A stretch of DNA of 64,000 bases from Folioceros fuciformis (Eukaryota; Anthocerotophyta; Anthocerotopsida; Anthocerotales): assembly GCA_049999805.1 (NCBI GenBank), contig JBNGIO010005847.1:76274-140273 (forward strand), in the 5' to 3' direction. Numbering within the stretch: the stretch's first letter is position 1; each line of letters starts with the position of its first letter. Below, piece by piece: positions 21,681-35,111 of this stretch. The notes below the pieces were generated by a model. It did not search any database. It had not been told where the DNA came from and was given only the letters and a program-made list of their open reading frames with translations. A program made the position numbers and the translations under genes.

Positions 21681-24449
21681 CTATGCTGACATATACTGCT
21701 CGGATTCTAGCCACTTTCCGATGTAACTGGAAATGATGTCGCGGACATGGTCGACCTCCTGTGGTTTTGCGCATTTGCTTGAGTCACCTGTCAAAAGCAA
21801 ACATTTCTGAAGCATCAGATGAAGGGTCTCATATCTCACTTATCAAGACATCCAGGGCAGTCGACAAGGTACCTTCAAGTTGCAGTGGAGACTGTGGGCA
21901 TCCCCGTAAATCGCTGCCATGTCCGCAGTTATGGCACTCTATCAAATAAGATGGCTCTGCACGATGCCGAGGGAAAGAAAGCCTGTTACGAGCAGATTTG
22001 CGAAGAGAAGCGTACTCTCTAAAGCTAACTGCTTTGCTGTCACTCATCCGGTACTTGGACAGAGGCTTACCACCAATTGATGGTGTTTGCTTGGATGCAT
22101 GGCGCCAAGGATCTTGTGACCCATTTGTGAAAATTATCCTGGAACCTGGATGTGCCCGCCACAAACTATCAGTGAAGTCGTGAGAGCTAACAGTGCGAAC
22201 GACAGCAAGGAGTGAAGCTTTGCAATATGCCTGCAATCCCTGTTCCGCCATAGTACAAATTCGTGATGTCAACCTCTGGATAGGTCCCATTCCCGAAAAC
22301 ATTGGCACAAACGTCCAGATGATACCTGTGGGCAGGAGGCATGTGCAAACCCAGAAAAAAGATGAGATAGATGTGCAAGAAGATGGCTGACCACAATGTG
22401 GCAGAAGACGGCGAGAGGATGGAAACGCTCACTGGGTATTCACTCCAGATGAACGGATGCTATCGTGCTCGGGTGCCACCTGAAAATAGGCTACCTCGGT
22501 ACAAACCTGATACCACCACTGGCGCGCACCTGCACAGGCAGGTACCGGAATTACAGTTGACAACGGAAAACCACAAACAATTTGAGAGAGCCGATCGACT
22601 ACCTGAATCAGGTCCAGCTTGGGTCTGCTTGAGATACTCCTGACTGTAGGACTCAGCAGGAACTCCAAAGTAGTCATAGTAGAATGACTTCACGTAGTTT
22701 GCAAATGCACCCTGCAAATGCAGCAAGTTGAGAGAGAACACACAGCAAACCAAGCAAGGAATGAGGCATGAGGTTGCTTGCAGCCACACAACCACTGCGT
22801 ACGATGGAAAAATTACCAGGACATCCTGACCTGCCGCATTTGCTGCCACTAAAGGCCCACACAGCTCATCAGGGTTGCCATACTGAAACTGCAACAAGAA
22901 CAAGCAACCCATCAACTGAGAAAGGAAGTCCAGCATGTTGACGGACAACAAATGCATGACGTCACGATGCGCAAGTGCACGATCATGAACAAGGAGCACC
23001 CTTGTTGAGACATAGGTTCAGATTACTAATTACTGCTATAGCTCCAGCATCTGCCAGAAGATATAAGAAGTCACCATCCTCCTCGAGCTGCAGCACATTC
23101 GCACAAGGGCTTCATAATCAAAATCCCTACCCTGTGTCTTCAATCTCTAGACTCAAAACGGCAGACACGTTCCTGTCACCATTCACCAGCTACTCTCTCA
23201 TCATTTCTAGCCTCATGGAAATTAACATCCTCACCCGTTGTGCACCGAAGAGAATTTTGACAGCCGTGGCATTTCTCTCCAGCTCTTCATCCACTAGTTT
23301 GGTCACTAATCGCAATGCACTAGCGCACTCAGGACCTGCCGATTGAGCTACCTGCAAAGTCATTATCACCTTAGCTGAGGGCCAAAAACAGACGTGAGAT
23401 CTCGAAAGGAAAGAAATCGTCTCTTCGTGAGTAATGGAAACAGGCCAGACAGAATCACCTGCTCATCAAACTGCGTGTAGTTGTAGACCGCAAGTACAAC
23501 AGCTGAGCTTGCCAAGCTTCCACGCGTGAGATGAGGAAATTTTAGCCGAAACCAAGCACTCAGTGCACCGGAGTAAGACACCCCAAACACAAACCAGGGG
23601 TTGTCTCCGGTCTTGTTATGCCTAGTGTTCACCAGACCCTGTAATTAACAAAGCAGCAGAATGAACATGATGCCTAAAATGACGGAATTCTACCCCCGAG
23701 GTTCACCAAGACCTTCAGAACCCATCATCCTCACACCTGATAATAAGCTCGAAATGCAGCCAAGTCGAACAGAGCTTGCTGGGAGGAGAGGTACTTCAGA
23801 TTATCGGTGGTGAGGTCACAGAAGGGAGAACTTTCTCCATAATAACGATGTTCCAGAGTAATCAGGGCTGCACCAAACTGTTTGGCCAGCACCTGCCATA
23901 CCCATTCCCCCCCANNNNNNNNNNNNNNNNNNNNNNNNNNNNNNNNNNNNNNNNNNNNNNNNNNNNNNNNNNNNNNNNNNNNNNNNNNNNNNNNNNNNNN
24001 NNNNNNNNNNNNNNCAGCAACATTACAGCTTCGTCCCCGGGAGATAGCTGAAACGGCCATGTACAGTACCCCGTTGTAGTCATTGGTGACCCCATTGCAT
24101 GTGGCCTCCCCGCAGATGCGAAGGAAGATGGGTCCATCAGGCTCAGTGAAATAGTCCAAAAACTCGAAGTACCGTTGCTGGAATTCTCTTCGGTCCTACG
24201 GCAGAACAGACACCGGATTACAGCAGCTTGACCAACCAGCTAGATTAAGCGAAAATGTGACGAGCTTTACGAAATTTACAGTCTGGACCAATGGTAGACC
24301 TGGGAGGCGAAGTGGTCAAGACGCTGGGAAATCCATCGAGCGTCCTGGGTTAGATATTTGACTGAGGCGGCTGTCAGGAGGTAGGCCGGCACTGCTGCTG
24401 CTGCATTCGCCAGCACGAGCACCATGATCAGCAGTAGCCATGGATGCAT
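21681..24449 (-). CDS. S28-family serine carboxypeptidase (EDA2-like)
   Basis: Thirteen exons join in frame to 484 residues: 24449-24300, 24195-24070, 23892-23737, 23638-23459, 23351-23235, 23087-23034, 22888-22817, 22711-22603, 22529-22433, 22325-22231, 22145-22071, 21956-21840 and 21787-21681. The family (prolyl carboxypeptidase, thymus-specific serine protease) acts in the secretory system or vacuole. The proposed start (24449) gives a signal peptide MHPWLLLIMVLVLANAAAA; an ATG at 24526 would add 26 residues. The nucleophile is in FGVSYSGALSAW (Ser165), the Asp in TNGSQDPWRHAS (about Asp397) and the His in CHNCGHGSD (about His423). The 100-N gap at 23915-24014 falls inside intron 2, so the coding sequence is complete. 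Intron 10 uses a GC donor (GCAG|GCATAT). It matches the Arabidopsis EDA2 protein (as I recall it) through its whole length. Confidence 0.92.
23915..24014. other. Assembly gap of 100 N
   Basis: A fixed-length run of Ns, presumably of unknown true size, lying within intron 2 of the EDA2-like gene. The bases next to it are a run of C on one side and no coding sequence on the other, so no residues appear to be lost. Confidence 0.95.
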
Positions 24450-24889
24450 GCTGTCCACGACCACCAACCACCAGCCCAACAAATTGAATCGTGATTGTTT
24501 CAACCATAGTGCAAATGGCTCAGGCATTTTGTGTCCGTGTCTTGGTTTGTGTTGTACTTCAGATTTATGTTAAGCTGCCGATTTCCTGGCACCGTTTTTA
24601 TTGATTAAGCCAGCATTCCCTAATCGTTTTGCCGTAGGGCGAAACTTGGTTTGTCTGGTTTTCCTCGGATGAGACGAGGGTGTCGCTTCCTCGGGCATCT
24701 CTCTCCTGGTGGGCAGCTCAATCCGTCGGGGAGGAATCTGCATTCGTTCGGGTGGGGCTGTCGGGCGTGGTAGGACGCCTGTGCTACAGGCTCTCTCCTC
24801 GGTTTCCGCTTCTGAAGCCCTATATTTTTGGATTCTGAGCTGCATTTTGCCTGCTAGTCCTCTGAACTGAGCAGAGGAGGCTGTCGAGG
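24450..24889. promoter_or_regulatory. Divergent promoter region, EDA2-like / OEP21
   Basis: The start codons of the two outward-facing genes are 440 bp apart, so this stretch must contain both promoters. No TATA box or other named site could be assigned with confidence. Confidence 0.5.
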
Positions 24890-26083
24890 ATGGAGACGTC
24901 TCTGAGATATGGAGCTGGTGAGAAGCAGCTCTTCTTGCACGCCAAGGAGAATTTTCTGCTGGACAGTTCCTTCTTCCTGCAGGTACACTCCGTTCTTGTT
25001 CCGAGCAGCAGGAATTTGTTTCTGTTCTTGAATAATTGTGTAGGCGAGTTTGGGTTACCTCCGGGTTTCGACATTGTGCCTTGGATTGCTGTTTTGGCCT
25101 GTCTTGCTTGTGCTCCGCCGTTGGCGAGGTCGCTCCTCATTCTGTGGAATGGTAAGGTTTTAGGGTTTGTGTGGTGGTGGCCCCTATTGCGATTGCTTTC
25201 ATTATAGAGACCCGGGAGCACGCTCCTGTTTTTTTCTTCTCAAACTTTGATGCAGGAATCGAACATTGTCTAACAGCTTCACGGTAAATGTTGCGGCTAA
25301 CTCTGCAGGTGCACGGAAAGCTGAACACGCACACAGGTGCAGCCAGCGCTGTAGCACAGCTGAAGCGCAAATTTTTCCCTGAGGTCAGATCAGCTTGCTG
25401 TTGCTCCCCTTTCAAAGACGCGCATCCAAAACTGTTCCCGCACCGACTCACATGCGACTCCTCTCTTGCAGCTGTTAACCTCCTTAGACGTAGGAGCAAA
25501 ATTCAACTCAGAGTTGAAAGAGTTTACTTATGACATCCAAGCGAAGAAATCCATCACTGTAACAGACAATGGGTTACTGAGCGTGGATCTCAAAGGCGGA
25601 TACAACGTTAACCCGGGCTCGAGGGTGGTACGTATGTCCAGAATCCACACTCTCCATGTCTATAGCTGCCCCGTGTAGTGGCAGGCGCCTCCGAGGTGAT
25701 GCATGCTCCGCTGGGCAGAATCCGTGTGAGACAGAGCTTGGTGTCTCACGTGCAGGGTCAGCCAAGGGGTTCAGTGGAACTTAGCTACAAGGTCTACAAT
25801 TTCACGGAGGATCAGGACCTGAAAGTGAAGCTCGGATACAACCCTTTCAAGCAGGTATGACGCAACGCCATGTTTTCACGTTGCCGGGTCTAGGGTGCCA
25901 AATGAGACAAAGGGTCGCTCCCTTGAGAAAGCTCCACTCTGACCCAGTCTTGTTTCTCACACCCGTCACGACGTTTCCTACCTCCGTCGTTTGTTGCAGA
26001 CTCCGTACTTCCAAGTTAGGGAGAACAATTGGACGTTGAACGCGGACTTGAATGGCGGGTGGAGTGTAACCTACGACTTGTGA
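24890..26083 (+). CDS. OEP21: Chloroplast outer envelope pore protein OEP21
   Basis: Five exons, 24890-24982, 25309-25383, 25472-25627, 25756-25854 and 26000-26083, give 168 residues, the usual size. OEP21 is a beta-barrel anion channel of the plastid outer envelope that passes phosphorylated sugars. The N-terminus [20 protein letters not shown] is the family signature. It is followed by [15 protein letters not shown], the glycine-spaced [12 protein letters not shown] strand, a [15 protein letters not shown] segment and the C-terminal [21 protein letters not shown]. No transit peptide is expected. For exon 4 I chose the acceptor at 25755 because it fits the family length; an acceptor near 25690 would also be in the sequence. 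An AATAAA is present at 26165-26170, about 80 bp after the stop. Confidence 0.92.
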
Positions 26084-26556
26084 AGTCGTTCCAGTCCCCC
26101 TTCCTTTCCGTCCTCCCTTGCGGGGCTTGTAAGTAGGTTTTGATGCCTATTCTTTTGACTCACGAATAAAATTTGAGTCCTTGTCGCCAAGCTCTGTCAG
26201 GCTCCTGGAAAGGGCATCCGTGGCTTTCCGTGGACCCAAGGAACCTGCGACAGATGCTGCTGGGGCAACTGATGCGACTGGCGGGGCCCCCATCCGAGCA
26301 GGCGGAAGGCAACTGCAAGCGACGCCCTGTGCATCACACAGGCTGCATGTAGTCTTGCCTGGTCTCCGTTCGTCGCGTAACGGTCGAGTTGTATTCCACG
26401 ACCGGGCACGGATTCTGCCTGCTTTTAATAAGCTTACAGACGCTAGAGACAGAGACCATCATGCAAGCCAGGGAGGAGCTGTGACCGCCTACTCGCCAGA
26501 AGCTGAAAGCAGGCACAGAGAGGAAGGAGAAGGGAGGGCCGGGAGTTGCTGGGACG
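26084..26556. other. Spacer between OEP21 and the O-methyltransferase gene
   Basis: It contains the OEP21 3' end with its AATAAA and, further on, the promoter of the O-methyltransferase gene. I see no other gene here. Confidence 0.4.
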
Positions 26557-27927
26557 ATGGCCGCCAATGGCAGCTCCACGTTCTCTGATGGTGTGGGCGT
26601 TCCTCCTGGTATGGAGAACGTGTACCTGTGTACTCTGAGCGTGGTTCCAGCAGCGATGAAAACGCTGGTAGATCTGGATGTGTTCAACGTGTTAGGCAAG
26701 GCCGGGCCAGGCGCATTTCTATCTGCCAGGTACTGGGACTGGGAGTGGGACTGACCGTATTCAGTGCTGGGACTGCGTGCGTCCCGGATTGTTATTGAGC
26801 GGCATGCGTGTTTGCGTGTTTCTCTGGTTGCAGCGAGCTGACAGCGCACATCGAAGGCGGGGTTAGCAGCACCACGGAGCAGGTCGGCCGCATCCTGCGC
26901 CTCCTCACCGCTCACAGTCTGTTCACGGAGTCCGTGACAGAGGAGGGCGGCGAGGTGGAGCGCAGGTACGCGCTGAACCGGGTGTCTGCTCTGCTGGTGG
27001 ACAGGCCCGGGGTCAAGTCCCTCGCTGCGGGCATCAAATGCAACATGCACCCGGCCTTCCTGCGGACGCACGAGTTTTTGACCCCGGCCGTGCTCCAGGG
27101 AGTGGATGCCTTCACGCTCGCCCATGGCACTGACACGTGGAGCTATGTTGCCAAGAACCCGGAGGTAGGTGAGCTCTTCAACAACATGATGTCCGGGGGC
27201 GCCAACATCGTCACCAAGAGAGTTCTGGAAGTCTACGACGGCTTCAAGGACACCAAGGTGCTGGTGGACGTGGGGGGCGGGGTTGGTACCACCATCAGCC
27301 TCATCAAGGAGAAGTACCCCCACATCCGAGCTATTAACTTCGACCTGCCGCACACGGTTGCGTCGGCTCCTGCTTACGACGGTTAACGCCCGGCCCAGCT
27401 TCTACTCCTCGTCCAGCGTCCGAGCTCTGTCTCTTCCTCACCGCAGTGCTGCTTTGGTGTGTTTGGAGCAGGCGTGGAGCACGTCGGTGGTGACGCGTTG
27501 AAGGAGGTTCCCAGTGGCGACACCATCTTCATGAAGGTCACTACCTCCAATCCATTCCCTTGCTACTGACTGTCATCGGACCACACCTCGCGGACTTTGT
27601 CATGTTCTTCGCCTACTGCTGCAGAAAGTTCTCCACGACTGGAGCGACGAGCATAGTCTGACAATCCTTAAGAACATCTACAAGGCACTGCCTGTTGGGG
27701 GCAAGGTCGTGTTTGTGGACACGTTGCTTCCCAACGAAACGGGGCAGGGTATTGACATGAAGGCGCCCCTACAGGTGGATATTCACATGCTCACCTACAA
27801 CGTGGGAGGGAAGGAGCGTACGGAACATGAATTCAGAAAACTTGTGACCGCGGCAGGCTTCAGCAGGTTCCAAGTGGCGGCAGTGAAGGATGCCATGACC
27901 GCTGTGATGGAGGGTTTCAAAGATTAA
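26557..27927 (+). CDS. Caffeate-type O-methyltransferase
   Basis: Four exons, 26557-26729, 26834-27381, 27472-27536 and 27625-27927, give 362 residues. Enzymes of this plant class II family methylate hydroxyl groups of phenylpropanoids or flavonoids with SAM in the cytosol. The N-terminal helical part forms the dimer interface. The SAM site is VLVDVGGGVGTTISLIKEKYP followed by INFDLPHTV and GVEHVGGDALKEVP. The catalytic base is the His in KVLHDWSDE (His266), and VDTLLPNE carries a conserved Glu. The end is DAMTAVMEGFKD. Residues that set the substrate are too variable to name it, so COMT identity is not claimed. The stop lies 171 bp from the convergent LCMT1 stop. Confidence 0.92.
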
Positions 27928-28098
27928 AGCAGAATACAAGACGACGAAAGAAAGGCAATACAGACGCCCCAAATCTGGGTGTCCATTCGTTTCTCAAAAG
28001 ATATGTACTACGCTGTCTGACACCCTAAGTGTAACAGTCGATTGCAAACCCAGTCAACCCTCTTTCAAACCACCATGTATAATAACCGACAAGTTCCT

Positions 28099-30704
<2,606 letters not shown>

Positions 30705-30921
30705 CTCACAGCATCCTGAAATGAAAAACTCTACACCATCTCTACGTTAGTCTTGATACTCGCCCTAAATCCGTGCAAACTTAGCTAGTTGCAACTTGTT
30801 CGAGAAATCGAAACATTAGGGTTTCCGTTGTTTTGGACTAAACGCGGGCAAGGATCCATCACTGTGCAGGTCAGGCTCGGTAGCGGTTAATCAGCTCTGT
30901 GCGCTTGTCCAGGCGAGATCA
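30705..30921. promoter_or_regulatory. 217-bp bidirectional promoter, LCMT1 / ARP7
   Basis: The ATGs of LCMT1 (minus) and ARP7 (plus) are separated by only 217 bp, so both transcripts must start within this stretch. I see no TATA box that could be assigned. Shared regulation is an inference. Confidence 0.6.
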
Positions 30922-32667
30922 ATGGAGGCTGTGGTGCTGGACAGCGGCTCCCGCTTCTTGAAGGCGGGTTTTGCGCTCCCTGACCAGCCTCCATCTCTTG
31001 TACGTGTCGCATTCATCAATTCCTTCCTTCGTTGATTTTAGAGAGAACGAGACTTTGGAAGGAAAAATGTGCTGTTCTCCAGGTCGGGAGGTTGATTGTG
31101 CAAACGTACCTGGGCTAATTTTCTCAAGAGGCATCGGCTGTCTGATTCATGGGAGCTGAGACTGTGTTATGAATTCAGGTCATTCCCACCACCATGACCC
31201 CGTACAGTGAGGACGATGCAGACAACTTCTATAATGCGAACGGTGAATTGAAGAACTTCCAGGAGGTTTATCCTATAGAGAGGGGGATGATCAAAGATTG
31301 GGATGCAGTAGAAGATTTATGGCGGTACACGCTGTACACGGGGATGGGTTGGGAAATAGGGAACGAGGGTCAGGTTCTGGTTGCGGAGCCCTTGCTGACT
31401 CCGAAGGTTAGAATGCCGAGGCGCTGCCATCCAAGTCTCTCCTTTGCAGCTTCAAGTTAGACCGGTGTCCACAGTCTGACCAGGTTGGGTGAAGTGGGGT
31501 AGCAGATATCCAGAGAGAGAATGGTGCAGACTATGTTCGAGACGTTTAATGTGAGCGGGCTTTATGCTGTGGAGCAAGCAGTTTTGTCCCTTTATGCAGT
31601 TGGTCGCATCACTGGCTGCACGGTTGACGTTGGTCACGGGAAGATAGGTGATTTTCCGACTCTCCCTATATTTTGTTGCAGAGCTAATTCTCTGAATCCG
31701 GATTTGTTTGGCGGAAGTGCACTGACAGGAATCTGAATGGTCTACAAGACCTTATCTCGCATGTGTGACAGACATAGCTCCTGTGTGGGAGGGAGCGGTT
31801 CAGCACAATGGAGTAAAGAGGTTTGAGCTTGGGGGACACGACTTGACGGTCCTGTTGAGCAAGGAGCTTAGTCGAACGCAGCGGGAAGTTGCCTTGGATT
31901 ACTCGACGGTAGAGTCCTTGAAGGAAGTGTACGGTGTGGTAGCTGATGACAAATCTACGTATGATGCGACTGCTGAAGCTTGTGATACAGTGGAGCATAC
32001 CCTTCCAGATGGCAAGGTCAGGGGTCTCTTCTCCGTTGTGAAGCTGACAGGCCAAAATCGTGGTTCTCACCTCCACCTCTGATATGTGCAGGTTATCAAA
32101 ATAGCCAGAGAGAGATATACGACCGGTGAAGCCCTGTTTCAGCCTCTACTGGCTGGTGCGGAAGATTACGGGATTGCTGAGCAACTGCTTAGGTGTGTCA
32201 TATTATGTGCGCCCCTTGAGAACCAGAAGCAGATGATCGAGAACATCGTTCTCTGTGGAGGCACTTCGTCGCTAGCAGGTATGACAAGCCCTTCATTCTT
32301 TGTTTACACTGCTATTTTGCAGTGGTCGTCTAAGCGTGGGCCGTTGGCAGGTCTCGATCTTAGGTTCCAGAGGGAGGCCATTATGGCAGCACCTCCGTCA
32401 GTCCGTCCTACTTTAGTCAAGGTACTGAATGCCCCACTCGTGTTTTTATATGAGCTGCCTGCCAATCGCGTGTCTTTTTTCATTTTCCATCCTCTCCGTT
32501 TGTCTGTGCTGCAGCCACCGGAGTATATGCCCGACAACACTTTACAGAATTCTGCTTGGATGGGTGGTGCCATTCTGGCCAAAGTGGTCTTCCCCCAAAA
32601 CCAGCACATAACCAAAGCAGAATACGACGAAGGAGGACCAACAGTCATCCACAAGAAGTGCTCTTGA
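30922..32667 (+). CDS. ARP7: Actin-related protein 7 (ARP7)
   Basis: Seven exons, 30922-30999, 31179-31406, 31506-31647, 31772-32016, 32092-32278, 32351-32421 and 32515-32667, give 367 residues. ARP7 is a plant-specific nuclear actin-like subunit of SWI/SNF-type chromatin remodelling complexes. The start MEAVVLDSGSRFLKAG matches the family, followed by ERGMIKDWDAVEDLWRYTLY, EGQVLVAEPLLTP, FNVSGLYAVEQAVLSLYAVG, GCTVDVGHGKIDIAPV, RFELGGHDLT and HTLPDGKVIKIARERY. Then come VLCGGTSSLAG and the end YMPDNTLQNSAWMGGAIL to HKKCS. Actin-fold nucleotide motifs are kept in altered form, as in other ARP7 proteins. Its stop is 155 bp from the stop of the convergent DPH4-like gene. Exon 3 could begin three residues earlier. 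Confidence 0.94.
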
Positions 32668-32821
32668 GGGCCCCCTAAGTGTTTGATACAGAGGACTTCT
32701 TAGGTTGGCAAAAGTTTGAATCGCAATGCCTGGTTCGTCCTTTGGACAAAGTAATTTTGACAGCCGGGTGTCATGGAAGGCGAGCGAGCACGCGGGGGAG
32801 CATATCTTTTCGAACATTAAA

Positions 32822-33319
32822 CTAAAAGTTTAACCGCAGGTGCAATGAGCATGACGAACATGGCAAAAGAATTGATGCTAAAGCAGCTGGAGAATTTTCC
32901 ATCCCAGCTATGCCTTTCTTGCACGCCTGCTCCAACTCGTCAGTGGAGATGGAGAAAAAATCGCCGCACCTGCAGATATATGCATACCCCCAATCCTTCA
33001 CTTCGTCCATGTCCTCCAACGAAACCTCGTCCAAGATGACCTTCGAAGACAGCTCCCTATCTTTAGCCGCCCTCTGTGTTACAAGGAACTGATCGTACGC
33101 TGCCCTTGACTCCTTATCGCTCAGAACCTCCCACGCTCTCTGAATCCTCAGAAACCCTTCGCAGTGCATCACTTCCTCGCCCCGAAACTTGTCCGGGTGG
33201 AGCGCAAGGATGGCGGCCCGATACCTGCGTCGGATCTCAGAATACTCGGCATCCGGACCAACATGCAAGGCCTCGTAGAAGCTCGTGCTTTCCTTATCAT
33301 CAAACTCCCTTGAACCCAT
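32822..33319 (-). CDS. DPH4-like J-domain protein with CSL zinc finger
   Basis: One exon, 165 residues from the ATG at 33319; an in-frame ATG at 33388 would add 23 residues without family similarity. DPH4 (DNAJC24, JJJ3) delivers electrons or iron to the diphthamide pathway that modifies elongation factor 2. The J domain occupies about residues 10-85, with FYEALHVGPDAEYSEIRRRY, the essential HPD tripeptide in LALHPDKFRGEE and RIQRAWEVLSDKESRAAYD. The C-terminal CSL zinc finger is seen in YICRCGDFFSIS and LPCSSCSLHLRL, with both Cys pairs present. The intron-free form contrasts with its neighbours. Confidence 0.88.
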   Translation of the reverse strand: MGSREFDDKESTSFYEALHVGPDAEYSEIRRRYRAAILALHPDKFRGEEVMHCEGFLRIQRAWEVLSDKESRAAYDQFLVTQRAAKDRELSSKVILDEVSLEDMDEVKDWGYAYICRCGDFFSISTDELEQACKKGIAGMENSPAALASILLPCSSCSLHLRLNF

Positions 33320-33448
33320 GCCTAAGTACCCCAAGGCGGGACTTGAACAGAGAAACAAACTGGCCACACTCCCCTTCAGTTTCACCAAACAATGCCAAAC
33401 AATGTCTGCTCCAATTCTAACTTGGAACCCTAATTGACGGTGTCCAGG

Positions 33449-34009
33449 CTATCCATTTCCCTCATCCGTTACTCTAGCTTGATTACTGCCTGCTGCAATC
33501 TTCGCTTTCCCAAAATCGATGCCTTGAAACTTAAGCCTGGAATCGATGTACCGAGTGCCGAACGCAGAGCCGAAGCCCCATCCTAGTCCGAATCCAACCC
33601 CGCAGCCTCCACCTGCAACGAGTTACCGACCCGAGTACGCAGGTCATCACAAAACACACCAGCCATCCCCCAACCGCACAACCATTACCCCCGAACCATC
33701 TGCTTGATTACCTACACCAAGGCCCAATGTCTGCACAGAGGCTCCTGCACACGATCCAACCACACACAACATCAGACGAGGGTTACACGAGACTCAGGCC
33801 AGCTCAACATCAGAAGGAGCCATCTCTCTACCTCCGAATCCCCAGCCAACTCCAAATCCGCAGCCAACTCCGAACCCTGTGAAAGCAGGGAATAGAAGCG
33901 ACATCAGAGATGCACATGAAGCAACAACCGGCGGGCAGGAACGGAGCCGCGGAAAACACGCTACAGTACCTACACCGACACCACGACCATTGAAGAATCC
34001 GATCACCAT
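33449..34009 (-). CDS. Small glycine-rich protein, TGD5-like
   Basis: Four exons, 34009-33970, 33876-33832, 33744-33712 and 33612-33449, give 93 residues. TGD5 of Arabidopsis is a small glycine-rich protein of the chloroplast envelope needed for lipid transfer from the ER to the plastid. The reading is [30 protein letters not shown], a short linker ending TLGLGVG, then [20 protein letters not shown] and a soluble tail [18 protein letters not shown]. The repeated (G-hydrophobic) pattern and the FGTRY...FQGIDF tail match my memory of plant TGD5 and related glycine-rich proteins. All four junctions are in phase. The function is inferred from this likeness only; no search was possible. Confidence 0.72.
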
Positions 34010-35111
34010 CGCGAGCAGGTCGAGATGATGGAGGGCTGCGGAGAAGGAGAGGAGACACAGTGACTCCCAAGGGAAATTTACCTGTCCTCAAGTTTGACGC
34101 GGTAACCTACCACTTCCATGAGTTGTGTGTAAGCGCAACTGGCCGTCGTCAGTTAGCAGTTCCTAAAACGAGCTATGGAGTGACAGCTACAGTAGTCAGA
34201 TGTGAACAGCGATGATTGTGAAGAAGTTGTTGATATTTGTTGTTACGGACAGCAGCATGCAAGCACAGGGACGACCCCGGCCAATCCCGACTGAACTCGG
34301 GTTAGAAGGACGAGGGTGAGTTAACGCAGCCCGTGTGCATGGTGTTTGAGCCCGAGATCACGTCCCAGGCTTGAGACAAGGAGACGTCTCCACGACACAT
34401 TTTCTTTCTCCTGCCAGTGTGGTACGTCAAGTCTGTGGACGGTGTGGGCTGATGAGCCCATTACCAGTTTGGCCGTAGCTGCTGGAGGAGCGCATTTCTG
34501 CGCCCTGCAAGCCCCCCGAGAGTCTGGAACCGAGGCGCCTGGAGCTGGCAGTGAGAATCTCAAATTGGTCCATTCCAGGCCACTGGGCCTGTGACCCGGA
34601 GGTAAAACTTGTACTGTACGTACGTCTGATGTTGCGTCTGGTCTGTGGGTCCCTTTGTTCCGACATCGCCATTCCTCCACCCGTCTCCTGTGGAGATCCC
34701 GGCTCCCTCGCTGTTGAGCGCAAAGCTGGGCAACAGTGGGCAGTGCATGAAGCTGGGTGTACCATATCTATCACGTCCTAGGATGAATCGGGACAAGGGC
34801 CGAGCGTGATTGGCCTTCTTCTCTCTGTGTCCTCTCTCCCCATTGCATGCGCGTCGCACTGCTGCAGAGCGCTGCATGTAAGGAGTCTTGCTGTTGTGCG
34901 TGGGTGCGGACCGTGGGAGGACTGGTGGATTTTGCGCCGCTTGCTTGCCGAGCGTCGTGTTGGTTTGTTTGGATTCTGCGTCTATTTGGGTTTTTGCATT
35001 CGGTGGGAATTGCGGCTGGTTTGGTGTAGGGTTTGATAGTCCTTCTTGTCGCAGTGCGTAGCCGCGGCCTAGTCTTAGGCCTGCGCAGAGTGGAGGCTTC
35101 TGAGCGGGAGG
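34010..35111. other. Divergent intergenic region, TGD5-like / DCP1
   Basis: About 1.1 kb between outward-facing start codons. It should hold both promoters and perhaps 5' untranslated exons of DCP1. A long minus-strand frame covers part of it but shows no family similarity. Confidence 0.4.

Noticed and set aside
22290-22330. Independent 159-codon gene at the 3' part of the EDA2-like locus
   Set aside because: The long frame crosses three introns of the peptidase gene; the spliced exons reproduce the full S28 protein.
26334-27353. 339-codon minus-strand frame opposite the O-methyltransferase
   Set aside because: It runs through three sense introns and exons without splice logic and has no known domain; the sense gene explains the region.
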